From the NCBI RefSeq assembly GCF_023073355.1, contig NZ_JADPJI010000006.1, positions 124,001 through 188,000 of the forward strand: DNA of 64,000 nt, read 5' to 3'. Source of the stretch: Bradyrhizobium sp. 199 (GTDB taxonomy: Bacteria; Pseudomonadota; Alphaproteobacteria; Rhizobiales; Xanthobacteraceae). Positions 53,907 through 61,742 of this stretch are shown in pieces. Position 1 is the first letter of the stretch. Each line of letters opens with the position of its first letter. The notes beneath the pieces were generated by a model. That model saw only the letters and a program-made list of their open reading frames with translations. It did not search any database and was not told where the DNA came from. The translations under genes were made by a program, and so were the position numbers.

Positions 53907-54563
53907 TCAAGCCCGCGGCTTCGCGGCAACGCCGCTACCGTGACGACGGCGAACGGTCCAGATCGCCAGTCCCAAGGCGATCGCGAAACCAACCACCGTC
54001 AGCATCCAGATGTGCTTGCCGACATGCACGTGATGATGCAGCCCGGCATATTCGTGCAGCGCCGACACGGCCAGCACGCCGGGCAGCACATGGGCCGGCG
54101 CCCAGACCAGGATCGCCGGGATGTTCACTGCGTAGAACTTTGCCGGCGGCATCCCCAGCGCGCCGGCGGTGACAGGCACGAAGGCGCGGATCGGGGGTAC
54201 GAAGCGGGCGAAGAACACGGCCCAGGTGCCGAAGCGGTGGAAGAAGCTTTCGCTCTGCTCGACCACGCGCGGATAGTTGGTCAGAGGCCAGGTGGTGAGG
54301 ATCTCGCGCTGCTGCCGGTACCCGATCCAATAGGCCGTGCCGTCCCCGAGCACGGCGCCAAGGCCAGCGGCAAGCAGCACCCATGGCAGCGCCAGCTCGC
54401 CGCCCGGAACCAGAGCGCTCAACGCCAGGATGATGGTGGAGCCGGGGATCACCGAGCCCACCACCGGCACGGCTTCGAGCAGCGCCGCCAGGAACAGGGT
54501 CAGATAGGCCAGCCACGGATGGGCCGAGACGAACGAGATGAGGGGATCGAGGAAGGATGTCAC
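53907..54563 (-). CDS. DedA-family membrane protein
   Basis: Inner-membrane protein of 218 aa of the DedA/SNARE-associated (VTT) family. 'FLAALLEAVPVVGSVIPGSTIILALSALV' and 'GAVLGDGTAYWIGYRQQREILTTWPL' precede the signature 'FFHRFGTWAVFFARFVPPIRAFVPVTAGALGMPPAKFYAVNIPAILVWA'. Family members act in undecaprenyl-phosphate or phospholipid flipping and envelope homeostasis. No operon partner is evident. Confidence 0.92.
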   Translation of the reverse strand: MTSFLDPLISFVSAHPWLAYLTLFLAALLEAVPVVGSVIPGSTIILALSALVPGGELALPWVLLAAGLGAVLGDGTAYWIGYRQQREILTTWPLTNYPRVVEQSESFFHRFGTWAVFFARFVPPIRAFVPVTAGALGMPPAKFYAVNIPAILVWAPAHVLPGVLAVSALHEYAGLHHHVHVGKHIWMLTVVGFAIALGLAIWTVRRRHGSGVAAKPRA

Positions 54564-54856
54564 GTCGTCTTTCGTATCGCGTTGGACCTGGGGAGGACCC
54601 TACCTAGTTAAGGACGGGCGGTGAAAGGGCCATTTGCGTGGGCAAGCGCCGTCCCCGCCCGAAATTCGGGCGTGATTCGCAAGGCAGCCCTCCAAAAACT
54701 GCGTTCCTCACCTATCTAAATGAAAAGACGAGGGAACTTTGATTGTTGGGCGGGCTTCTGCCGGCCACTTGTCTCTGATAGGTTGATTTTCAGCACCCAG
54801 CCGCAGCCAACGTGCAAATAACTGGTTTCGGGACCGCCCGGGACCTCGGAGGATTG

Positions 54857-55855
54857 ATGACGACCGCCGCCATGTCCAAAGTTGAGGAAGTTTCCGGTCT
54901 GCCCGACATGAAGGTGTCGGTGCGGCAGGTGTTCGGGATCGACAGCGATCTCGAGGTGCCCGCCTATTCCGAAGTCGATCCTCACGTGCCCGAAGTCGAT
55001 TCCGACTACCGCTTCGACCGCGCCACCACGCTTGCCATTCTCGCCGGCTTTGCCCGCAACCGCCGCGTGATGGTGACCGGCTATCACGGTACCGGCAAAT
55101 CCACGCATATCGAGCAGGTCGCGGCGCGCCTGAACTGGCCCTGCGTGCGCGTCAACCTCGACAGCCATATCAGCCGTATCGATCTCGTCGGCAAGGATTC
55201 CATCGTGGTCCGCGACGGCAAGCAGGTCACCGAATTCCGCGACGGCATCCTGCCCTGGGCGCTGCAGCACAACGTCGCGCTGGTGTTCGACGAATACGAC
55301 GCCGGCCGCCCCGACGTGATGTTCGTGATCCAGCGCGTGCTGGAAGTCTCGGGACGCCTGACGCTGCTCGACCAGAACAAGGTGATCAAGCCGCATCCGG
55401 CGTTTCGCATGTTCTCGACCGCCAACACCGTCGGCCTCGGCGACACTTCGGGCCTCTATCACGGCACCCAGCAGATCAACCAGGGTCAGATGGACCGCTG
55501 GTCGATCGTCACCACGCTGAACTATCTCAGCCATGACGAGGAAGTGGAGATCGTGCTGGCCAAGGCCAAGCACTATCGCACCACTGAGGGTCGCGACATC
55601 GTCAACAAGATGGTGCGCCTTGCCGATCTCACCCGCAACGCCTTCGCCAACGGCGATCTGTCGACGGTGATGAGCCCGCGCACGGTGATCACCTGGGCCG
55701 AGAACGCAGACATCTTCGGCGATATCGGATTTGCATTCCGGGTCACCTTCCTCAACAAATGCGACGAGCTCGAGCGTCCGCTGGTGGCCGAGTTCTACCA
55801 GCGCTGCTTCAACGCGGAGCTGCCGGAATCGGCAGTCAACGTGGCGCTCAGCTGA
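54857..55855 (+). CDS. cobS: Cobaltochelatase AAA ATPase subunit CobS
   Basis: AAA+ subunit of the aerobic CobNST cobalt chelatase for cobalamin synthesis, 332 aa. Walker A GYHGTGKS is at 75-82, Walker B in 'ALVFDEYDAGRPDVMFV', and sensor text 'RMFSTANTVGLGDTSGLYHGT' follows. The ATG at 54857 follows GGAGG at 4-nt spacing. cobT is 51 bp downstream; CobN is not in the window, as is common in rhizobia. Confidence 0.95.
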   Translation: MTTAAMSKVEEVSGLPDMKVSVRQVFGIDSDLEVPAYSEVDPHVPEVDSDYRFDRATTLAILAGFARNRRVMVTGYHGTGKSTHIEQVAARLNWPCVRVNLDSHISRIDLVGKDSIVVRDGKQVTEFRDGILPWALQHNVALVFDEYDAGRPDVMFVIQRVLEVSGRLTLLDQNKVIKPHPAFRMFSTANTVGLGDTSGLYHGTQQINQGQMDRWSIVTTLNYLSHDEEVEIVLAKAKHYRTTEGRDIVNKMVRLADLTRNAFANGDLSTVMSPRTVITWAENADIFGDIGFAFRVTFLNKCDELERPLVAEFYQRCFNAELPESAVNVALS

Positions 55856-55867
55856 ATTTCTCCCGGT

Positions 55868-55894
55868 GTGTCGTCCCGCTTCGCCGGGACGACG
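55868..55894. repeat. GTCGTCCCG hairpin between cobS and cobT
   Basis: GTCGTCCCG and CGGGACGAC form a 9-bp perfect stem around CTTCGC in the 51-bp cobS-cobT gap. The arms match the outer arms of the family G element at 60306-60437. It may modulate the cobS/cobT expression ratio. Confidence 0.5.
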
Positions 55895-55906
55895 GATCAA
55901 GGTGAC

Positions 55907-57808
55907 ATGACCACCTCCAACTCCAAATTCCGCAATACCAAGGAAGCGCCGACCGAGCCGTTCAAGCGCTCGGTCGCCTCCTGCCTCAAGGCGATCGCCA
56001 AGACGCCGGAGCTCGAGGTCTCCTTCGCTGCCGAGCGGCCCGGCCTTGCGCCGGGCAAGGCGCGGCTGCCTGAACCCGCGCGCAAGATGACCAAGCGTGA
56101 CGCCGCGATCGTGCGCGGCCATGCCGATTCCATCGCGCTCAAGATCGCCTGTCACGATGCCAAGCTGCATCGCAAGCTGATGCCGGGCAATCCGCAGGCG
56201 CGCGGCGTGTTCGAGGCGGTGGAGCAGGCCCGGGTCGAGGCGATCGGCGCGCGCCGCATGGCGGGCGTTGCGAAAAACCTCACCGCGATGCTCGACGACC
56301 ATTTCCATCGCGGCAAGTTCGACGAGATCACCGACCGCGCCGACGCTCCGCTCGCGGACGCGCTGGCGATGCTGGTGCGCGAGCGCCTCACTGGCATGGC
56401 GCCGCCGACCGCCGCGAAGAAAATGGTCGATCTCTGGCGTCCCATTCTCGAAGACAAGATCGGCAAGCGGCTCGACCGGCTCGACACCGTGGTCGAGGAC
56501 CAGACCCGGTTCGGCGATGCCGTACATGATCTGTTGACCGCCCTCGAGATCGGCGACGAGCGCAGCGCCGACAGCGAAGACGATGACGACAACGACGAGA
56601 ACCAGGACGGCGACAACGACCAGTCCGGCGCCGAAGGCTCGCCCGATTCCGACGCCGCCCAGGAGATGAGCGCCGACCAGGCGCAGGCATCATCAGAGGA
56701 GATGAGCGAGAGCGCGATGGAAAGCGCGCAGGCCTCGACCTCCGACAGCTTCGACGACGGCGAGCTCGGCGACGACGAGACGCCGGGCGAGGCGACGCGT
56801 CCGAACTCGCACGGCAAGAACGAGCCGCGCGGGCCGGAATACCACGCCTTCGCGCCGAAATTCGACGAGGTCATCGCCGCCGAAGACCTCTGCGACCATG
56901 ACGAGCTGGAGCGCCTGCGCGCCTATCTCGACAAGCAGCTGGCGCATCTGCAAGGCATCGTCGCGCGCCTCGCCAATCGCCTGCAGCGCCGCCTGATGGC
57001 GCAGCAGAATCGCGCCTGGGAGTTCGACCTCGAAGAGGGCATCCTCGATCCCGCGCGCCTGTCGCGCGTCGTCACCGATCCCTATCACCCGCTGTCCTTC
57101 ATGCACGAGAAGGAGGCGACGTTCCGCGACACCGTGGTGACGCTGCTGCTCGACAATTCCGGCTCGATGCGCGGACGCCCGATCACGGTCGCCGCCACCT
57201 GCGCCGACATTCTCGCCCGCACGCTGGAGCGGTGCGGCGTCAAGGTCGAGATTCTGGGCTTCACCACGCGCGCCTGGAAGGGCGGGCAATCGCGCGAGGC
57301 GTGGCTTGCCGCCGGCAAGCCGGCCAATCCCGGCCGCCTCAACGATCTCCGCCACATCATCTACAAGTCGGCCGACGCGCCCTGGCGCCGTGCGCGAAAA
57401 AATCTCGGGCTGATGATGCGCGAGGGGCTGCTGAAGGAGAACATCGACGGCGAGGCGCTGGACTGGGCGCACAAGCGCCTGCTGGCGAGGGCCGAGCAAC
57501 GCAAGATCCTGATGATGATCTCGGACGGTGCGCCGGTCGACGATTCCACGCTGTCGGTCAATCCCGGCAACTATCTCGAGCGGCATCTGCGCCACATCAT
57601 CGAGGAGATCGAGACCCGCTCGCCGGTCGAGCTGATCGCGATCGGCATCGGCCATGACGTGACGCGCTATTATCGCCGCGCGGTGACGATCGTGGACGCC
57701 GAAGAGCTCGGCGGCGCCATCACCGAGAAGCTCGCCGAACTCTTCAGCGAGACCAACACCGCGCCAACCCAGCCGGCCGGTCGCCCGCGACGCAAATTGC
57801 ATTCGTGA
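55907..57808 (+). CDS. cobT: Cobaltochelatase subunit CobT
   Basis: Second AAA-partner subunit of the cobalt chelatase, 633 aa from the ATG at 55907. The N-terminal helical region ('PFKRSVASCLKAIAKTPELEVSF') precedes a very acidic linker (about 215-290, rich in Asp/Glu). A C-terminal vWA domain has the MIDAS motif DNSGS at 416-420 ('VTLLLDNSGSMRGRPITVAA') and ends 'VELIAIGIGHDVTRYYRRAV'. The stop overlaps the next start (GTGA), linking it to the phytase-like gene. Confidence 0.95.
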   Translation: MTTSNSKFRNTKEAPTEPFKRSVASCLKAIAKTPELEVSFAAERPGLAPGKARLPEPARKMTKRDAAIVRGHADSIALKIACHDAKLHRKLMPGNPQARGVFEAVEQARVEAIGARRMAGVAKNLTAMLDDHFHRGKFDEITDRADAPLADALAMLVRERLTGMAPPTAAKKMVDLWRPILEDKIGKRLDRLDTVVEDQTRFGDAVHDLLTALEIGDERSADSEDDDDNDENQDGDNDQSGAEGSPDSDAAQEMSADQAQASSEEMSESAMESAQASTSDSFDDGELGDDETPGEATRPNSHGKNEPRGPEYHAFAPKFDEVIAAEDLCDHDELERLRAYLDKQLAHLQGIVARLANRLQRRLMAQQNRAWEFDLEEGILDPARLSRVVTDPYHPLSFMHEKEATFRDTVVTLLLDNSGSMRGRPITVAATCADILARTLERCGVKVEILGFTTRAWKGGQSREAWLAAGKPANPGRLNDLRHIIYKSADAPWRRARKNLGLMMREGLLKENIDGEALDWAHKRLLARAEQRKILMMISDGAPVDDSTLSVNPGNYLERHLRHIIEEIETRSPVELIAIGIGHDVTRYYRRAVTIVDAEELGGAITEKLAELFSETNTAPTQPAGRPRRKLHS

Positions 57809-58899
57809 GCACGCACTCATCCCGCCGCAGCTTTCTCAAGCATGCGGCGGCGGGATTTTCCACTCTCGCAAGCTCTCGCCTCGCGAGGGCGCAAGCCACG
57901 GCCGAGCCGCCGCCGCGCGCGCTGCAGAACGAGCGCGCCGTCTCCGAGCCCGTCGGCATCGAGGTCAACGCGCGCGCCATTCCCAATTTCGAGCCGCGTG
58001 ACCGCGCGCGCACGCGGTTTGGCTCGCTGGACTATCGCAGCGGCCTGGTGCTGACCTCGCCCTATCGCGGCTTTGGCGGATTGTCCGGCATCCGGCTGGA
58101 TGCCAGGGGCGAGCGCTTCCTCGCGGTCTCCGACCAGGGCGGCTGGTTCACCGGCCGCATCCGCTATTCCGGCCGCAACATGGCCGGGCTCGATGACGTC
58201 ACGGCCGCGCCGCTGCTCGGCGCGGAAGGGCGGCCGATCACGGAAAAACGCCTGTGGTGGGATTCGGAAGCGATCGCGCGCGACGGCAATGTCGTCTATG
58301 TCGGGCTCGAGCGCGTCAACCAGATCCTGCGCTACGATTTTTCCAAAGGCGGCATGGCTGCGCGCGGCGAGGCGATCGCGGTGCCGGCGGGCGTGCGCAA
58401 GCTGCCCTCCAACAAGGGGCTGGAGGCGCTGGTCGTCGTGCCCAAGGACGGGGATAAGGGCAAAGACCAGAACATGCCGCTCGCGGGCAGCCTGATCGCC
58501 TTCTCCGAGCGCGGGCTTGATGCCGACGGCAACCTCACGGCCTTCCTGATCGGTGGGCCCACGCCCGGCCAGTTCAGCGTGCGCCGCATCGAGAAATACG
58601 ACATCAGCGATGCCGTGCTGCTGCCCTCCGGCGAGCTTCTGATCCTCGAGCGCAAGTTTTCCTGGTTCACCGGCGTCAACATCCGCATCCGCGCGATCCC
58701 CCTGAAGTCGATCGCGCCGGGCGCGCTGGTCGACGGCCCCGCGCTGTTCGTCGCCGATCTCGGCCAGGAGATCGACAACATGGAAGGCATCGACGCCCAC
58801 GTCACGCCTGATGGCGAGACCGTGCTGACGCTGATCTCCGACGACAATTTCTCGATGCTGCAGCGGACCTTGTTGCTGCAGTTCACGCTGACCGAGTGA
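57805..58899 (+). CDS. Tat-exported esterase-like/phytase-like protein
   Basis: Periplasmic protein of 364 aa. A twin-arginine signal SRRSFLKHAAAGFS (about 5-18) precedes a beta-propeller-like phytase-like domain ('YRSGLVLTSPYRGFGGLSGIRLDARGERFLAVSDQGGWFTGRI', 'WWDSEAIARDGNVVYVGLERVNQILRYD', 'NKGLEALVVVP', 'NMEGIDAHVTPDGETVLTLISDDNFS'). It starts at a GTG overlapping the cobT stop by 4 bp. Phosphatase activity is unproven. The link to cobalt/cobalamin genes is by position only. Confidence 0.85.
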   Translation: MSTHSSRRSFLKHAAAGFSTLASSRLARAQATAEPPPRALQNERAVSEPVGIEVNARAIPNFEPRDRARTRFGSLDYRSGLVLTSPYRGFGGLSGIRLDARGERFLAVSDQGGWFTGRIRYSGRNMAGLDDVTAAPLLGAEGRPITEKRLWWDSEAIARDGNVVYVGLERVNQILRYDFSKGGMAARGEAIAVPAGVRKLPSNKGLEALVVVPKDGDKGKDQNMPLAGSLIAFSERGLDADGNLTAFLIGGPTPGQFSVRRIEKYDISDAVLLPSGELLILERKFSWFTGVNIRIRAIPLKSIAPGALVDGPALFVADLGQEIDNMEGIDAHVTPDGETVLTLISDDNFSMLQRTLLLQFTLTE

Positions 58900-58912
58900 G
58901 GACGCCTCTAAA

Positions 58913-58956
58913 GCATGATCCGGAAACGTGCGCAGCGGTTTCCGGAAAGATCGTGC
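58913..58956. repeat. Family A palindromic repeat
   Basis: GCATGATCCGGAAACGTGCG through GGTTTCCGGAAAGATCGTGC, followed by the same tail (tgaacaacaacctgaagcgcg) as the copy at 20857-20902. Its 3' tail continues to about 58978. Confidence 0.7.
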
Positions 58957-59139
58957 TTGAACAACAACCTGAAGCGCGTGCGATTCATCCTAATCGCATC
59001 GCGCTTTGGGCGCCAAACCCCGCCCGCAATGCATGGCGCTGCAGGGGGCCATGCCGTCCGCGCAACTGGCATTCCGCGTGTCTCCCATTACACTTCATGC
59101 AATTGCTTTCATCCCTCTCATCGCCCGGAACTCCCCCGC

Positions 59140-60252
59140 ATGTCCGTCCTGTTTTCCCCGATCAAGCTGCGTGGCCTGACGCTTTCGAACCGCATCGTGG
59201 TGTCGCCGATGTGCCAGTATTCGGCCGACGACGGCGTCGCCACCGACTGGCACTTCACCCACATCAACAATCTCAGCCTGTCGGGCGCGGCGATGTTCTG
59301 CATCGAGGCGACCCATGTCGAGGCGATCGGCCGCATCACGCCGGGCTGTCTCGGGCTCTACAGCGATGCCTGCGAGGCCGCGCTGAAGCAGATCCTCACC
59401 TCGGTGCGCAAGCATTCCTCCACCGCGATCGCGATGCAGCTTGCCCATGCCGGGCGCAAAGCCTCCAGCGCGCGGCCCTGGGACGGCGGCCAGCTGATTC
59501 CGGTCGAGCAGGGCGGCTGGCAGACGGTGGCGCCGTCGGCGCTGCCGCACAAGGAGGGCGAGGCCGCCCCGCTGGCGCTGGATAGCGCGGGCCTCAAGCG
59601 CATCCGCGAGGCCTTCGTCGACTCTGCGAAGCGCGCCGCGCGGCTCGGCATCGACGCCATCGAGGTCCACGGCGCGCACGGTTATCTCCTGCATCAATTC
59701 CTGTCGCCGATCTCCAACCGGCGCACCGACGAATATGGCGGCAGCCTCGAGAACCGCATGCGCTTTCCGCTTGAAGTGTTCGATGCCGTGCGCGCAGCCT
59801 TTCCGGACGACAAGCCGGTGGGCATGCGGGTGTCGTCGACCGACTGGATCGAGGGCGGCTGGGATCTGGCGCAAACGCTGGAATTCGCAAGGGCCTTGAA
59901 GGCGCGCGGCGTCGACTGGATCGATGCCTCTTCCGGCGGCGTCTCGCCGTTGCAAAAGATCCCGCTCGGCCCCGGCTATCAGGTGCAGTTCGCCGACGCC
60001 ATCAAGCGCGAGACCGGGCTTGCCACCATCGCCGTCGGCCTGATCACCGAGCCGAAGCAGGCGGAAGAGATCGTCGCAAGCGGCAAGGCCGACATGGTTG
60101 CGCTCGCCCGCGGCGTGCTCTACGACCCGCGCTGGGCCTGGCACGCCGCCGCCGAGCTCGGCGGCGAGGTCGAGGCCCCACCGCAATATTGGCGCTCGCA
60201 GCCCTCGACGCAAAAGGCGCTGTTCGGCAAGACCACGTTTGGCGCGCGGTAG
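59140..60252 (+). CDS. NADH:flavin oxidoreductase, old yellow enzyme (YqjM type)
   Basis: FMN-dependent ene-reductase of 370 aa from the ATG at 59140. The thermophilic-like/YqjM class is shown by Cys25 in 'VSPMCQYSADDGVATDWHFTH' and by the His pair in 'IEVHGAHGYLLHQFLSPISNRRTDEYGGSLENRMRFPLEVFDAVR'. 'QLAHAGRKA' and the C-terminal 'DMVALARGVLYDPRWAWHAAAELG' also match. It reduces activated C=C bonds; the natural substrate is unknown. The frame is open to 58915 through a repeat, not coding. Confidence 0.94.
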   Translation: MSVLFSPIKLRGLTLSNRIVVSPMCQYSADDGVATDWHFTHINNLSLSGAAMFCIEATHVEAIGRITPGCLGLYSDACEAALKQILTSVRKHSSTAIAMQLAHAGRKASSARPWDGGQLIPVEQGGWQTVAPSALPHKEGEAAPLALDSAGLKRIREAFVDSAKRAARLGIDAIEVHGAHGYLLHQFLSPISNRRTDEYGGSLENRMRFPLEVFDAVRAAFPDDKPVGMRVSSTDWIEGGWDLAQTLEFARALKARGVDWIDASSGGVSPLQKIPLGPGYQVQFADAIKRETGLATIAVGLITEPKQAEEIVASGKADMVALARGVLYDPRWAWHAAAELGGEVEAPPQYWRSQPSTQKALFGKTTFGAR

Positions 60253-60305
60253 AGACCAAGCGCGCGCGACAGATGTGGCGCGGTGCCCGCGCCGCAATCA
60301 CCACC

Positions 60306-60437
60306 GTCGTCCCTGCGAACGCAGGGACCTATACCGCGTGATCTCTCGATGATCCGCAGTGCGCGTTGACAACTTAACTTCGAATCTTGGCCACACTGCT
60401 TCCTGTGGTTATGGGTCCCTGCGTTCGCAGGGACGAC
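60306..60437. repeat. Intergenic palindromic repeat, family G (GTCGTCCCTGCGAACGCAGGGACC)
   Basis: GTCGTCCCTGCGAACGCAGG at the left and CCTGCGTTCGCAGGGACGAC at the right are inverted copies about 24 bp long, each itself palindromic, with a 75-bp AT-richer centre containing ATAACCACAGG-like text (read from the right). It has the form of a small non-autonomous mobile element. Confidence 0.75.
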
Positions 60438-60557
60438 AGCGGAATTTGTGGCGTGCGCTTTCGCCTCACCCTCTCACGCATCCGTAACTCTCGCCAGCTT
60501 CCACCTCCCGCAAAACTGGCCTAACCTCCGTCGCTCAACGCCTCACGGAGGCCCGCC

Positions 60558-60965
60558 ATGCATTTTCGTGTTCGCAAAACGGCTCACATCTTCGAGCGCG
60601 TCGGCCTTGCGATGGCGGGCGCGACGTGCGGGCTGTTCGTCGGCGCGTATGTCGGATCGGCGATCCCGCAGCTCACCACGCAGGGCTTCCTGCTGCTGAT
60701 GATGCTGCTCGGCTTCGTCGGCTTCTATCTCGGCATCGACACGCCGCAACTGCCGTTCGACGAGGCGCACGGCCAGATCGACGCCGCCGAACTGATGAGC
60801 TCCGCCGGCACGCTCTGCGCCACGCTCACCGCCTTCGTCTCCGTCCTCGTCATCGTGCTCCGGCTCGATCCGCACATGGGCTGGACCTGGCTTGTCCTGT
60901 TCGGCTGGATCGCAGGCGTCGCCATGCAGATCGTCGCCGGCGCGAAAGCCAGGATGCGGAAGTAG
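60558..60965 (+). CDS. Small inner-membrane protein of unknown function
   Basis: Protein of 135 aa with four hydrophobic helices (about 15-33, 42-60, 80-100, 106-126). 'HIFERVGLAMAGATCGLFVGAYVGSAI', 'FLLLMMLLGFVGFYLGIDTPQLPF' and 'WTWLVLFGWIAGVAMQIVAGAKARMRK' are its main stretches. A GGAGG lies upstream of the ATG. No family recognised. Confidence 0.7.
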   Translation: MHFRVRKTAHIFERVGLAMAGATCGLFVGAYVGSAIPQLTTQGFLLLMMLLGFVGFYLGIDTPQLPFDEAHGQIDAAELMSSAGTLCATLTAFVSVLVIVLRLDPHMGWTWLVLFGWIAGVAMQIVAGAKARMRK

Positions 60966-60973
60966 GCTTCTTC

Positions 60974-61129
60974 CTTCTCCCCTTGTGGGAGAAGGTGGCG
61001 CGAAGCGCCGGATGAGGGGTTCGCTCGGCAAGTTCAAGTCAACATTGGACTCGCGGAGAGAACCCCTCACCCGTCTCGCCGCTTTGCGGCGAGCCACCCT
61101 CTCCCACAAGGGGAGAGGGAAACGAGCTC
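60974..61129. repeat. Intergenic palindromic repeat, family E (left copy)
   Basis: CTTCTCCCCTTGTGGGAGAAG GTGGCGCG-type arm at the left and the inverted GGCGAGCCACCCTCTCCCAC-type arm at the right enclose a unique centre. It lies just downstream of the PilZ gene. The right copy (61539-61682) is on the other side of that gene, with the two arms in opposite order. Confidence 0.75.
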
Positions 61130-61141
61130 GCTCTTCTCCCT

Positions 61142-61393
61142 TCAGAACACCACGCCCACCCGCGTGCCGCGCTTCCACGCGATGCGGCAGCGCTTCTTGG
61201 TGTTGACGTGCAGCAGCTCGAAGCGATCGGGGATCTTCACCTGGCCGCCGAGATCGACGCAGGCCCCGCCGGGCGAATAGTCGATCAACGTGCAAATGAT
61301 GGCCGGCGCGCGCGCGTCGGTGATGATCTTGGCCTGGCGGGACACCAGCCCCGCCGGTTTCACGCGGGCATATTTGCGCGGATACATTGGCAC
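61142..61393 (-). CDS. Small PilZ-domain protein
   Basis: Single-domain protein of 83 aa (start 61393, or two codons in at 61387). The PilZ motif D-x-S-x-x-G is seen in 'TLIDYSPGGACVDLG', and a basic N terminus 'PRKYARVKPAG' offers the arginine region for cyclic-di-GMP. The C terminus 'HVNTKKRCRIAWKRGTRVGVVF' is the usual last strands. Probably a c-di-GMP receptor, but the RxxxR box is imperfect. It is flanked by two family E repeats. Confidence 0.82.
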   Translation of the reverse strand: MPMYPRKYARVKPAGLVSRQAKIITDARAPAIICTLIDYSPGGACVDLGGQVKIPDRFELLHVNTKKRCRIAWKRGTRVGVVF

Positions 61394-61538
61394 TCTCCTC
61401 CAATGCCGCAGGGATCGCGGCGGATGATCTGTCCCAATGATGGGCAGCAGATGATGCGATCCGGCTAAAGCGCGCCGGAGAATTTTAATGAAAAGTAGCG
61501 GCGAAAGAACAGAGCGGCGGTAGCGGGGTGGGGCGCTT
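61394..61538. other. PilZ gene upstream region
   Basis: 145 bp between the PilZ gene start and the right family E repeat. No gene. AT-rich text (aattttaatgaaaagta, 61479-61498) may belong to the promoter. Confidence 0.3.
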
Positions 61539-61682
61539 CCCTCTCCCCCTGTGGGAGAGGGTGGCTCGCCGCATCAGCGGCGAGACGGGTGAGGGGTCTG
61601 TGTCCGCGAGTACGCCTGCGGATAGAGACCCCTCATCCGGCGCGCATTCGCGCGCCACCTTCTCCCACAAGGGGAGAAGGGA
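61539..61682. repeat. Intergenic palindromic repeat, family E (right copy)
   Basis: CCCTCTCCCCCTGTGGGAGAGG through CTTCTCCCACAAGGGGAGAAGG. Compared with the left copy, the 'gtggctcgccgc' and 'gcgcgccacctt' arms are exchanged, so this copy is inverted. Together they bracket the PilZ gene. Confidence 0.75.
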
Positions 61683-61742
61683 AGAGGTGGCGCGAGCCCG
61701 TGTCTCATTCCCGCCATCGCGACGACGAGCATGCCCCCGCCA

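Noticed and set aside
54720..54856. Possible cobalamin riboswitch before cobS (GGCCACTTG resembles part of a B12 box)
   Set aside because: The leader is too short and lacks the rest of the conserved B12 core; the similarity is limited to a few bases.
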